A stretch of 64,000 nucleotides of DNA, taken from NCBI GenBank assembly GCA_029260655.1, contig JAJDCU010000034.1, forward strand, positions 1-64,000, given 5' to 3'. Position 1 is the first letter of the stretch, and each line of letters opens with the position of its first letter. The notes beneath the pieces are model-generated. The model had not been told where the DNA came from. It saw only the letters and a list, made by a program, of their open reading frames with translations, and searched no databases. This document shows, one piece after another, positions 52,500 to 60,267 of the stretch. Position numbers and translations under genes: made by a program. This DNA comes from Phycisphaeraceae bacterium. Lineage in GTDB: Bacteria; Planctomycetota; Phycisphaerae; Phycisphaerales; Phycisphaeraceae.

Positions 52500-52916
52500 T
52501 CAGGGTGTCTCGTCCCAGGTCTGGCTGGGCTGGCCGTCGTACTCGAACCGGAATGACCCGGTCATGCGGCCGTCCGCCGAGCGCTGGAGGTTGCTGCCCA
52601 CGACGTTCGCCGTCCCGCTGTACGTGCAGCCGGTGAAGGCTGTGAGCGTCAAGGTCACGCCCTCAAACGCCGCTTCGTTGATGGTGCCACCGGTGTTGGT
52701 CGGGACCGGCGCGGTGTTCGGGTCGTCGTACTGGACCGTGCCCTGGAACGAGCCTTGCATCTGGTACGCGACGTTCTTCGACTTCTTCCATAGATTCGAG
52801 AACGTCCGCCACCGGACGGTATCGGCCGTGATCTCTGCCGCCCATTGGTCCAGATCGATATTGAATCCCGTTGCGGCGACCGCTCCGGTTGTGCCACCGA
52901 CAATGTCTTTAGCCAT
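52500..52916 (-). CDS. probable tail tube protein
   Basis: A 138-residue protein starting MAKDIVGGTTGAVAATGFNI. Its beta-rich sequence with an N-terminal FNIDLDQWAAEITADTVRWRTF and a C-terminal GRMTGSFRFEYDG resembles small tail tube proteins that bind a repeated tube subunit. Position directly before the chaperone pair supports this. About 45 bases separate it from the chaperone gene. Confidence 0.6.
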   Translation of the reverse strand: MAKDIVGGTTGAVAATGFNIDLDQWAAEITADTVRWRTFSNLWKKSKNVAYQMQGSFQGTVQYDDPNTAPVPTNTGGTINEAAFEGVTLTLTAFTGCTYSGTANVVGSNLQRSADGRMTGSFRFEYDGQPSQTWDETP

Positions 52917-52973
52917 GATTCGCTCCTCTTCGTGCTGGGTGTGGCTTGTGTATTACAGCCGGTCAACCGGCCT

Positions 52974-53315
52974 CTACTTCGGGTTGCTTGTCTTCTCGGG
53001 CCAAAGCCCGCTGATCTGCCGGGCGACCGTGTCCTTGTCCGGCTTCGGTACAGCCTCGGAGTTCCACGGCACGGGGTCGCCCTTGGTTTCGTAGCGACGG
53101 CGGTGAGACCGGATGGCGTCCATCAGGCCGTTAACCGCCTGGTGCTCGGTCACCGCCTCGCCGCGGAGGTCCGGCACGTGAGGCGTCGTCGCGACGAACA
53201 TGGGCGGGTCACCCTCGATCCGGACGTGAACAGTGGCCTTGTTGGTCCGCTGTGGCGTGGTGACCGGAGCCTTGACCTTGGTCGGGGTTGTCGTCTGAGG
53301 CGTCTTGTCAGCCAT
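52974..53315 (-). CDS. phage hypothetical protein
   Basis: A 113-residue protein. A Thr/Pro/Lys-rich N-terminus (MADKTPQTTTPTKVKAPVTT) is followed by a small domain with HVRIEGDPPMFVATTPHV. The ATG at 53315 has AGGAG nine bases upstream; the ATG at 53324 is too close to it. Unknown function. Confidence 0.55.
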   Translation of the reverse strand: MADKTPQTTTPTKVKAPVTTPQRTNKATVHVRIEGDPPMFVATTPHVPDLRGEAVTEHQAVNGLMDAIRSHRRRYETKGDPVPWNSEAVPKPDKDTVARQISGLWPEKTSNPK

Positions 53316-53327
53316 GGTCTTCATCTC

Positions 53328-54389
53328 CTAAGCAGCGTTCCCGAACAGCCGGTACTGGCTGCGGATCCTGTAGAAACTCCCCTCCCGGAAGGGTGTCCCC
53401 CTGTTCGTGCACAGCGCATGGACACGGGCGAAGCCCAACACAGGCACATCCTTGCGGTTGAGTGCCGAGCGGGCGGCCTCATTGATCGTCCAGGCCCCGC
53501 TCTCTTCGCCGCGGCGGGCGTAGACATCGAGCTGCAACTCCGCCGTGAAGTGCTCGCCGCTTGACAGACGATCGTGGGGCGTGTCGGTCAACAGGGCGTA
53601 GCGGACGCCGGGCATCTGCGGGTCGTCGGGCATCTGGTCGGCGTAGATCCGGCCGGCCGTGTCAGCCAGGACCGTCGCGTCGTCGAGTAGCTTGGCATCG
53701 ACACCGCGGTACAGGACGTTATCGACCGCGAGGGCCTTGGCGTGGTGTGCGGCGATACGGGCGGGCGTCACGTCGTGGTTATAGAAAGCGGTGCGGCTCA
53801 GCGAGGCGTTGATAAAACTGTTGATCCCGAAGTTGGATCCTGCGTAGAGAGTAGAGTTGGGACTCGACCACGCCAGAGAGTCGGTATTGGTCGCCACGAG
53901 AACACTATCAACGTACAGCCGGTGTTCGGTTGCGCTCACAAGCCGGGCGAACAGGTGTTGCTTCCCGCCGGTCACGGCCCCACCGTCAACCGTTCGAGTG
54001 AAAACCCCGTTGGCGATCTTTAGTCGCCACGTCGCCCCCGATGGCCCGACGTTGATCCATGCAAGGTATTCCAGGCCGTTGTCGCCCAGCATGACCACCG
54101 TATCGCCGTCGGAGACGCTCACCGGGTCGACCCAGGCCTCCAAGCAGAATGGGTAGACGGGATTGTGCCCCGTCAAGACCGTGCTGACCGTGCCCGTCGC
54201 ACCGTCAAGCAGCAGGGCGTACGAAGGCTCGGACACGATCGGCCCGGCCTGGCGGTAGGTCACGCCTGTCGCCGCGATCGTGGCGGTCAGGCCGTTGCCG
54301 CTGACATCCGGCGCCGAGAGACCCGACTTGACGTCCAGTTCATGCAGAACCGATGGCGTGTCGATCAGGATTTCACTTCTGTAACTCAC
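53328..54389 (-). CDS. LamG-like domain fused to tail-completion-like protein
   Basis: A 353-residue protein. Residues 10-210 look like a concanavalin-A/LamG sandwich (SGLSAPDVSGNGLTATIAATG, FCLEAWVDPVSVSDGDTVVMLGD, HRLYVDSVLVATNTDSLAW, RTAFYNHDVTPARIAAHHAKAL). The last 130 residues (RYALLTDTPHDRLSSGEHFT and AELQLDVYARRGEESGAWTI) look like a DUF3168-type tail completion protein. The GTG start is four-base overlapped (GTGA) with the previous stop and has GGGAG upstream. Confidence 0.6.
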   Translation of the reverse strand: MSYRSEILIDTPSVLHELDVKSGLSAPDVSGNGLTATIAATGVTYRQAGPIVSEPSYALLLDGATGTVSTVLTGHNPVYPFCLEAWVDPVSVSDGDTVVMLGDNGLEYLAWINVGPSGATWRLKIANGVFTRTVDGGAVTGGKQHLFARLVSATEHRLYVDSVLVATNTDSLAWSSPNSTLYAGSNFGINSFINASLSRTAFYNHDVTPARIAAHHAKALAVDNVLYRGVDAKLLDDATVLADTAGRIYADQMPDDPQMPGVRYALLTDTPHDRLSSGEHFTAELQLDVYARRGEESGAWTINEAARSALNRKDVPVLGFARVHALCTNRGTPFREGSFYRIRSQYRLFGNAA

Positions 54390-54808
54390 GCTGCGCTCCC
54401 TTCCGGGTTCGATTCCGGGGGGGGGCCGACGAACGAGGCCAGGACCTGGGCCCACGATTCCAGCAGGGCGCGGAGCATGTACGGGCGGGGCGCGATGAAC
54501 ACCGTCCCGACCTGGAGCCAAAACGCCTTGATCTCGTCGCTGCCCGATGCGGCGACGACGTCCGTCGGCTTGATGACCGGCCCGCGCGTGGTCTGCGAGG
54601 CGGCGAGCTCGCCGGTCTGCGAGGTCGGCGGGTCTCCGGGGACCGAGGACGCCCTGGGGTTACCCCGGTAGTGCTCGCCGATACCAGGCTCATTTAAGAG
54701 CAGCTTGACACGGTCGGTCACCTTGTCTGCGGCGACGACGACCCGCTGGGCGCAGAGCTGCCTGATCGCTTCCAGGTGGTTCGGGTTTCTCACAAATCCC
54801 GACGTCAT
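54386..54808 (-). CDS. HK97 gp10-like tail-completion protein
   Basis: A 140-residue protein starting MTSGFVRNPNHLEAIRQLC. The segment GEHYRGNPRASSVPGDPPTSQTGEL (in parts RASSVPGDPP and TGELAAS) matches the conserved core of HK97 gp10-like proteins at the head-tail joint. The ATG overlaps the preceding stop (ATGA); the next gene follows by GTGA overlap. Confidence 0.68.
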   Translation of the reverse strand: MTSGFVRNPNHLEAIRQLCAQRVVVAADKVTDRVKLLLNEPGIGEHYRGNPRASSVPGDPPTSQTGELAASQTTRGPVIKPTDVVAASGSDEIKAFWLQVGTVFIAPRPYMLRALLESWAQVLASFVGPPPESNPEGSAA

Positions 54809-55179
54809 GTCTGGACCTCCAGGAGCACCACGCCGGCGGTGTGCTTGAGGATCCGCGTGATCTTGCGCCACCGCAGGCCCGCGGCCTCGGTTGATGCTCC
54901 CAGGGGGAACGGCACCTCGATCTCGCTCGTTTTCTCAACGATCTCTGACGGCAACACTCCGGCCGTCGCGTGGTTGCGTAGCTGCACGTGCATGACCGGC
55001 GCGCGGTGCCCGGGGAACGGTGAGCCCTTGTCCTCGCCCTCGGTTGTGCCGATCGGGTTGCGCCGGACCTTCGCTTGCAGGTTCTCACGCGGCGTCGCCG
55101 ACGGGCTGACGCGGAAGCGCAGGATCTCCGTCGCGTCCATGAACAAAGCCGCGCTGTCGGTGGCCTGGTCGATCGTCAC
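54805..55179 (-). CDS. phage head-tail connector candidate
   Basis: A 124-residue protein (MTIDQATDSAALFMDATEIL; HVQLRNHATAGVLPSEIVEK). Its order between the head and gp10-like genes suggests a head closure or joining protein. No domain recognised. Overlaps both neighbours by four bases. Confidence 0.55.
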   Translation of the reverse strand: MTIDQATDSAALFMDATEILRFRVSPSATPRENLQAKVRRNPIGTTEGEDKGSPFPGHRAPVMHVQLRNHATAGVLPSEIVEKTSEIEVPFPLGASTEAAGLRWRKITRILKHTAGVVLLEVQT

Positions 55180-55805
55180 GGGTGCCCCCCTTCCGGCCCC
55201 GGGAGACGGACAAACCAGGTGAAGAAGTCGTCGAGTTCCAGGTCCAGGCCCGATCGGGTTGCAAACTCGTCGGCGGCGCGATTCACGGCCCCGTCCAACT
55301 CCGGGAGCCCGTAGTCGTGACCCCCGATCCAGCCCCCGGGTCTGACCTTGGACAGCCAGGCTGTGATGTCGGCGACGACCGACTCGTATCGGTGGTCGGC
55401 GTCGATGAAAACAAAGTCGAGAGACCGATCAGCAAACGTCCGGGCAACCGGGACCGACCGGCCGCGGTGGACCTCAGACCGGTCTGCGTACTTGCCGAGC
55501 ACCCGCAGGGTCGCCTGATAGTTGTCCTCGACCTGCTTGGGCGTCTGGGTGTTGCAGAACTGATTGTGACCCTCACCCCACTTCCAGGCGGCGCTGCCCG
55601 GTTTGTTGGCGCACCATCCGTCCACCAGGTGAAGCACCAGATCGGCCCTGTTTCCCAGCAGGTGAGCGGACATCACGCCGCGGCAGACGCCGACCTCAGC
55701 GCCAACGACCTTGCGGCCCGGCACAGGCGCTGGCAACCGGCGCAGAACCGCATCTCCGTGGCGGGTTGAGGTCTTCAGCAAACGCGGGTCGGCTACTTCA
55801 GGCAC
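55176..55805 (-). CDS. SAM-dependent methyltransferase in the phage head-tail cassette
   Basis: A 209-residue class I methyltransferase of the Methyltransf_24 kind. GRKVVGAEVGVCRGVMSAHLL is the SAM-binding loop, and FVFIDADHRYESVVADITAW with VRPGGWIGGHDYG are the later motifs. Relatives often act on sugars or are linked to glycan loci. It is the first of three adjacent non-structural genes here, overlapping the next connector gene by four bases and its upstream neighbour by 13. Confidence 0.75.
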   Translation of the reverse strand: MPEVADPRLLKTSTRHGDAVLRRLPAPVPGRKVVGAEVGVCRGVMSAHLLGNRADLVLHLVDGWCANKPGSAAWKWGEGHNQFCNTQTPKQVEDNYQATLRVLGKYADRSEVHRGRSVPVARTFADRSLDFVFIDADHRYESVVADITAWLSKVRPGGWIGGHDYGLPELDGAVNRAADEFATRSGLDLELDDFFTWFVRLPGPEGGHP

Positions 55806-56473
55806 GGCTCCCCCTCACGCATGGCGCTGTAGAACCCACGCGCGACCGCCAGATCACTCTCGGTGTCGATGTCCCAGCCCTGCGGTTGCTCGAGCTCGAA
55901 CAGCAGCGGACGCTCGCCGTAGAAGTAGCCGTTTTTGAGCATCTGCTCGTGCGGCTGGATGAAGATCGCCCCGTCCTGAAAGTAGAACGGTTCCAAGGTA
56001 GAGGCAAACGGGTGCGGGGCCTTCCAGGGGTTGAAGTTGACCGGCCGACCGGCCCGCCAGGCGTGACGCTGGATCTTCGTCACGCTGCACAGCGAGTCGT
56101 GGACACCTTGGCCACCGAGATAACACTCGATCGCACGGTCATACGCTCCCGGGGGGCACAGCGGATTCGTGCAGTGTGCCCAGACGACCAGGTCGGTCTC
56201 GACCATCGCGATCAGGTTCCGCCACCGCTCACGCAACGGGCAGTCGTCGTTGCTGTGATAACCGTCCTGCTTGCGGGTCTCCGCGCCGTGCAACGCGGCG
56301 ATCGCCAGGACCTCGTCGCTGTCGGACCCGACGACGACCTCGTCGATCGATGCGCACTGACGCAACTGGTCGATCTTGTGACCCAGCAGAGAAAGGCCGC
56401 AGAAGTCGGCGAGGTTCTTGCCGGGAAGCCGGGCACTCGTCCCCTTGGCCGGGATGATCGCGGTCACGTGCAT
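55793..56473 (-). CDS. acylneuraminate cytidylyltransferase-like protein
   Basis: A 226-residue protein related to NeuA/PseF, which activate nonulosonic (sialic-type) acids as CMP-sugars. MHVTAIIPAKGTSARLPGKNL has the signature loop (PAKGxSxRLPGKN). SIDEVVVGSDSDEVLAIA, VWAHCTNPLCPPGAYDRAI and the end GWDIDTESDLAVA fit the family. The ATG at 56473 is chosen because the upstream extension lacks similarity. Presence inside a phage morphogenesis cluster is unusual. Confidence 0.82.
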   Translation of the reverse strand: MHVTAIIPAKGTSARLPGKNLADFCGLSLLGHKIDQLRQCASIDEVVVGSDSDEVLAIAALHGAETRKQDGYHSNDDCPLRERWRNLIAMVETDLVVWAHCTNPLCPPGAYDRAIECYLGGQGVHDSLCSVTKIQRHAWRAGRPVNFNPWKAPHPFASTLEPFYFQDGAIFIQPHEQMLKNGYFYGERPLLFELEQPQGWDIDTESDLAVARGFYSAMREGEPCLK

Positions 56474-57033
56474 GGCGCAGCCTCCGCGTGGTGCGCCGGT
56501 GCGTGCTCGTGGATGCGCCGGCCCAGCCCCTCGGCCCATCTTCGGACGACCCGCCAGTCCCGGATCACCCGCTCGCGGTTCTCCGCCCGCTTGGCCAATG
56601 TGTAGCCCGAGCAGTCGGTGACGTTGCTCTCGTCTTCGCCTTCGTAATAGTGTCCATAGACGTTGACCTCCGACGCGCCAAGGTCCACGGCCAGGGCCAG
56701 CGCCGCGGTGATCGACCAGTTGGTCGCCTCGGCCGGCGGGTGGACGCGCTGGACGACCTCGGACCAGAGGACCATGCGGTGACGCTCGAGCCGCTGGGCC
56801 GTCGACTTTCGGTTTCGGAAATGTGAATCCGACTCGGTCATGGTGAACAGGGCCGGCGCCGGCCAGTCAGCCGGCGGGACCACGCGGGCGAACGTCTGGG
56901 CGTCGCCGCAACACCACCACTGGCACGGGTAGACCGCCGCCGCTGCGTTGACCGCGATCCGAGCCCCGAAGGGCTCGCTTGGGTCAAACGTCTCGGCGAG
57001 ACGGGGACCGGCTGAGAGGATGGCGACGCGCAT
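56464..57033 (-). CDS. DUF115-like sugar-locus protein
   Basis: A 189-residue protein starting MRVAILSAGPRLAETF, with VNAAAAVYPCQWWCCGDAQ, TNWSITAALALAVDLGASEV and VYGHYYEGEDESNVTD. This Rossmann-like layout (first-strand glycine loop, then a G-A-x-x-V strand followed by G-x-D/Y) resembles DUF115/MAF_flag10 proteins linked to pseudaminic and legionaminic acid glycosylation. Overlaps the cytidylyltransferase gene by ten bases. Function inferred from this context. Confidence 0.6.
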   Translation of the reverse strand: MRVAILSAGPRLAETFDPSEPFGARIAVNAAAAVYPCQWWCCGDAQTFARVVPPADWPAPALFTMTESDSHFRNRKSTAQRLERHRMVLWSEVVQRVHPPAEATNWSITAALALAVDLGASEVNVYGHYYEGEDESNVTDCSGYTLAKRAENRERVIRDWRVVRRWAEGLGRRIHEHAPAHHAEAAPCT

Positions 57034-57132
57034 GGCGTGTTCCTGGTGACAAAACGTGGGGACCCCGCCGGCATCCTTGCATACGGGGCCCCCGTGACCG
57101 AGTCCTACGACAATCCGGCCCTTCGGATTGGG

Positions 57133-57492
57133 CTAGGCGGAGGCGCCGAGCTGGACCCAGGCGGTCGTGTCGGCCGTGGTCATGGCGGCAGTCAGAGCAC
57201 CGGCCAAGTCGTTGCCGGTGGCGGTCGTGGTCAGCTTGCCGGTCGAAGCGTCCCGGTAGACCAGGGCACCGATCAAACCGCTCTCGCCGGTCCCGGTGTT
57301 CTTGTTGACCTTGACCTGGTGGCCAAACTCGATGACGGCCGTCAGGGTCGCGGCCTTGGTCTCGACGACGACGCCGCAGAAGCCGCCGGTCCCGCTTCGG
57401 ATGGCGTACAGGTCCCCGCCGGTGAGCCCGCCGGTCGGGGCGGTCACCTGCATCGTGCGACCCGGTCGGCCCTTGGTTTCATTCGTGCTCAT
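57133..57492 (-). CDS. DUF2190 head decoration-like protein
   Basis: A 119-residue protein. TMQVTAPTGGLTGGDLYAI, GVVVETKAATLTAVIEFGH and GALVYRDASTGKLTTTATGN follow the DUF2190 family, encoded next to capsid genes and thought to decorate or stabilise the head. Confidence 0.8.
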   Translation of the reverse strand: MSTNETKGRPGRTMQVTAPTGGLTGGDLYAIRSGTGGFCGVVVETKAATLTAVIEFGHQVKVNKNTGTGESGLIGALVYRDASTGKLTTTATGNDLAGALTAAMTTADTTAWVQLGASA

Positions 57493-57569
57493 GGTCTTTC
57501 CCTTTCGGAGTCGGTTGGGTATGTGGTGCTAATCGCGTGGAACGTGGGGTTCGAGCGTGCGGCCGGGGA

Positions 57570-57884
57570 TTATTTCCCGGCCTTCTTCTTCCCGGCCTTC
57601 TTCTTCCCGGCCTTGTCTTCCGAAGCCTCTGACGCTGCTTCTGGTTCGGCCCCGGTCTTGGCGGGTGGGTCGGGTTTACGGGCCTGGGGGTCGTCCGGTT
57701 TCTTGTCGCTGATCGAGATCCCCAGGCGTGCCTGGACGTGGTCGATCTCGACGTGTTTCTCAAGGCCCTTGGCGGGCTTGAACTCGCCGGCCCCGACGTC
57801 GCCGGTCCCGACGACTTGGCCCTTATTGATCGGGCAGGACTGGATACTTATGTCCTGCTTGGCGTAGTAGGTTCTCGATGCCAT
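57570..57884 (-). CDS. phage hypothetical protein with Lys-rich repeat tail
   Basis: A 104-residue protein. The N-terminal part (MASRTYYAKQDISIQSCPIN, GQVVGTGDVGAGEF) is followed by a disordered tail ending in three AGKKK-like repeats encoded by a tandem DNA repeat at about 57571-57613. Start at 57884 (MASRTYYAK) preferred over 57920. Lies between the capsid and decoration genes. Confidence 0.55.
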   Translation of the reverse strand: MASRTYYAKQDISIQSCPINKGQVVGTGDVGAGEFKPAKGLEKHVEIDHVQARLGISISDKKPDDPQARKPDPPAKTGAEPEAASEASEDKAGKKKAGKKKAGK

Positions 57885-57981
57885 GGTCTGATCTCCGGGG
57901 TGTGTGGGTGTTCTGTTCATTCAATGGGAAGGGGCCGGGGCCCTCGGAGTCCCCGACCCCGTCCGCTGGACGGGTGGGGAA

Positions 57982-60267
57982 TCAGACCCCGCTGGATCGG
58001 ACCAGGCCTCGGTGGTCGATCGGCTTGGCAACGACGTCGAGCGTGATCTTCAGCCGACGGTTGCCGGTGTCGAACTCGTCTTTCTCCTCGATCATCGGGG
58101 CCTCCTGGCCCTCGAGGAACGCGACGTCGACCGTGTCGACCTGCGACGGATCGGCAAGCATGTACCACTTGACCGCCGAGTCGGTGTCCAGCCGCGGAGA
58201 ACTGATCACCTGCAACTGGTTAGCGAACGGGTTGGGCGTCGCGTTGGAGAGCGCCGGGTCGACGGCCGAACTGACCAACTGAGATGCGGTGGTGAACAGC
58301 GCCTCGGGCACGATCAGGTACCGGGGTGTTAGTTCCAGCGGATCGGACGAGCCCAGAGCTGTCTGGATTCGCATGAGTTTCCGGGCGGCGCCCAAGCTCG
58401 CAACGCTGAGTGTGCCGGTGGCCAGGTTGCCGTGGCCGGTGGCAAACAGCGCGATCGAGTCGCCAAGTGTCGCGTTCGCCGTCAGTGTCGCCACGGCCAA
58501 CCCTTCGACCAGGCGCTTTGCCGACTGCCCCATCATGCGCGGAGTGCGGTCGAACGCACTCTTGTCATCGTTGATGAGCATCTTGCGGGTGAAATCCAAC
58601 CCTTTGCCGTAGGTCAGCAGCGCGTACGACTCTTGGCTCTCGGTCAGTGTCCCAAACGTGTAGTCCTCGCCCTCGGGGATCTCGACCAGGTCGGAAGCCT
58701 CGGACAGTTGGATCTTCTTGATGTCCTTGAAGTCCGGCGCGGTCGTCCGGTTGCACCACAGTTCCCAGGTCGACGGCGCCAGCGCGTACTCGGCGCGGAG
58801 GACCTTACCCATCGTGTCAGCCAGGAGGAACGGGAAGTCGCCGGTCGCGTGGGCCATAAAAACGCCGGGCAGGGCAGCCGCGAGACCGGCCTTGTTCATC
58901 AGGAGCTTCGCCAGCGCGGGCCTCTGCATCCGGTCTGCGTCGTGGAAACCCAAGGCGATCAGATAGCGGCGACCCATATCGACAAACGTGTGGCCACGGA
59001 AGTCCATCGCCCGTTCGTGAGCCTGTCGCACCTTGGGGCGATGGTCGGCGCCGAGCATGACCCCGCCGTCCTGGTCGACCTCGACGAACTGACGACGACC
59101 GGCACGGAGCATGATCGCGTCCTGCACGCCCTGGGTCAGGGTATCAAGGTTGCGGTCGGACCCGACTTGGATACTCGTGGTGGCCATGTTGCTGGGCTCC
59201 CGGCTTAGACTGTGCAGGGCGATGCGTCGGACGTCCTCGATGGCCGTCTCGTCATCAACGTGCTTGGTGATCCACTTCTCGTCGTAGCCGCACTTGAGCG
59301 CGATTTTCCGGATCTCGGTGGCCCTGGCACGCTCGGCTTGGCGGCTGGTCTTGAGTTCGTCCTGCAGTTGGTCGCGGGTCAGCGCGACACCCGTGGACGC
59401 GGGGGCTTGGGCCACAGACGCGGCAACCGGCTTGGTCTCGTCTTTGTCGGCGACCGGCGTGGCAGGAGTCGCAACAGCAGCCTCGGCGGCGGCGGCGGCC
59501 TGCTCAACCTCCTCGGCCTCCTGGAGTGCGGCAAACTGCGCCTTCTGATCATCGCTTAATGCTTCGATAAACTCGGCCGTCTGTTCGTCGCTCGCGTCGA
59601 ACGGCAGGCCGACCTGTCGTAAAAAGTCCAATTGTTTCTCGTTCATCGTCTTTGACTCCTGAAGGTTAAGTCGGCCCCGGAGGGGGTCGGTGTGTTGGCG
59701 GCGGCGGCGTTGTGCCGAGAGCATCCCCGCGGGGTTTGCCGCGGGTTCGCCGACCCAGTCGACCGCATCTACAGCGGCGACCCGGAGCACGAGCCCCGTC
59801 GGCGTGGTTTCCAGTGGTTCGATCGTCGCGGTCTCGCTGGTGATCGACAGGCCGCAACTGGTCGGGTCTTTCTCCGCGATGTCCATCAGGCGGACGGCGT
59901 CGGGGCTGTCCGGTGCGTGAAAATGCATGTCGGCCCGGACGGTCCCGGCGACGATCCGGGCACTTCGGATGTAGCCCAGCCGACAGGTCAGGTCGTCCAC
60001 GCCGTCGAGTTCGGGGTGGGTCATGCGGGACTTGACCCCAACCTCTGAGCCGTTGATCGCGTCGGCCACCTGCTTGAGGCTGATCAGGTCGACGTCGAAC
60101 GGCGAAACGCCGTTGCCGCTGACCTTGGTCGTCCCAGCAGTGATGACCGCGATGTTTCCAATCATCCCGGCTTCGCGGTCGATCGTGACCGCCTCGCCGG
60201 CCGCCATCGCGGTACGGAGAATCACAGAGGACAGCCGCACTGATTTAGAGGTCTGTTTAGTTGGCAC
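57982..60267 (-). CDS. prohead protease - major capsid protein fusion
   Basis: A 761-residue protein. The first about 220 residues resemble prohead proteases (VKSRMTHPELDGVDDL, with a His, and DPTSCGLSITSE, with a Ser). A scaffold-like Ala/Glu-rich segment follows (EAEEVEQAAAAAEAAVAT). The last 370 residues resemble an HK97-fold or Mu-like capsid protein (RRYLIALGFHDADRMQRPALAK, LLTYGKGLDFTRKMLINDDK, FLEGQEAPMIEE). The GTG start at 60267 has GGAGG upstream and overlaps the portal gene end by 11 bases. Confidence 0.75.
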   Translation of the reverse strand: MPTKQTSKSVRLSSVILRTAMAAGEAVTIDREAGMIGNIAVITAGTTKVSGNGVSPFDVDLISLKQVADAINGSEVGVKSRMTHPELDGVDDLTCRLGYIRSARIVAGTVRADMHFHAPDSPDAVRLMDIAEKDPTSCGLSITSETATIEPLETTPTGLVLRVAAVDAVDWVGEPAANPAGMLSAQRRRRQHTDPLRGRLNLQESKTMNEKQLDFLRQVGLPFDASDEQTAEFIEALSDDQKAQFAALQEAEEVEQAAAAAEAAVATPATPVADKDETKPVAASVAQAPASTGVALTRDQLQDELKTSRQAERARATEIRKIALKCGYDEKWITKHVDDETAIEDVRRIALHSLSREPSNMATTSIQVGSDRNLDTLTQGVQDAIMLRAGRRQFVEVDQDGGVMLGADHRPKVRQAHERAMDFRGHTFVDMGRRYLIALGFHDADRMQRPALAKLLMNKAGLAAALPGVFMAHATGDFPFLLADTMGKVLRAEYALAPSTWELWCNRTTAPDFKDIKKIQLSEASDLVEIPEGEDYTFGTLTESQESYALLTYGKGLDFTRKMLINDDKSAFDRTPRMMGQSAKRLVEGLAVATLTANATLGDSIALFATGHGNLATGTLSVASLGAARKLMRIQTALGSSDPLELTPRYLIVPEALFTTASQLVSSAVDPALSNATPNPFANQLQVISSPRLDTDSAVKWYMLADPSQVDTVDVAFLEGQEAPMIEEKDEFDTGNRRLKITLDVVAKPIDHRGLVRSSGV

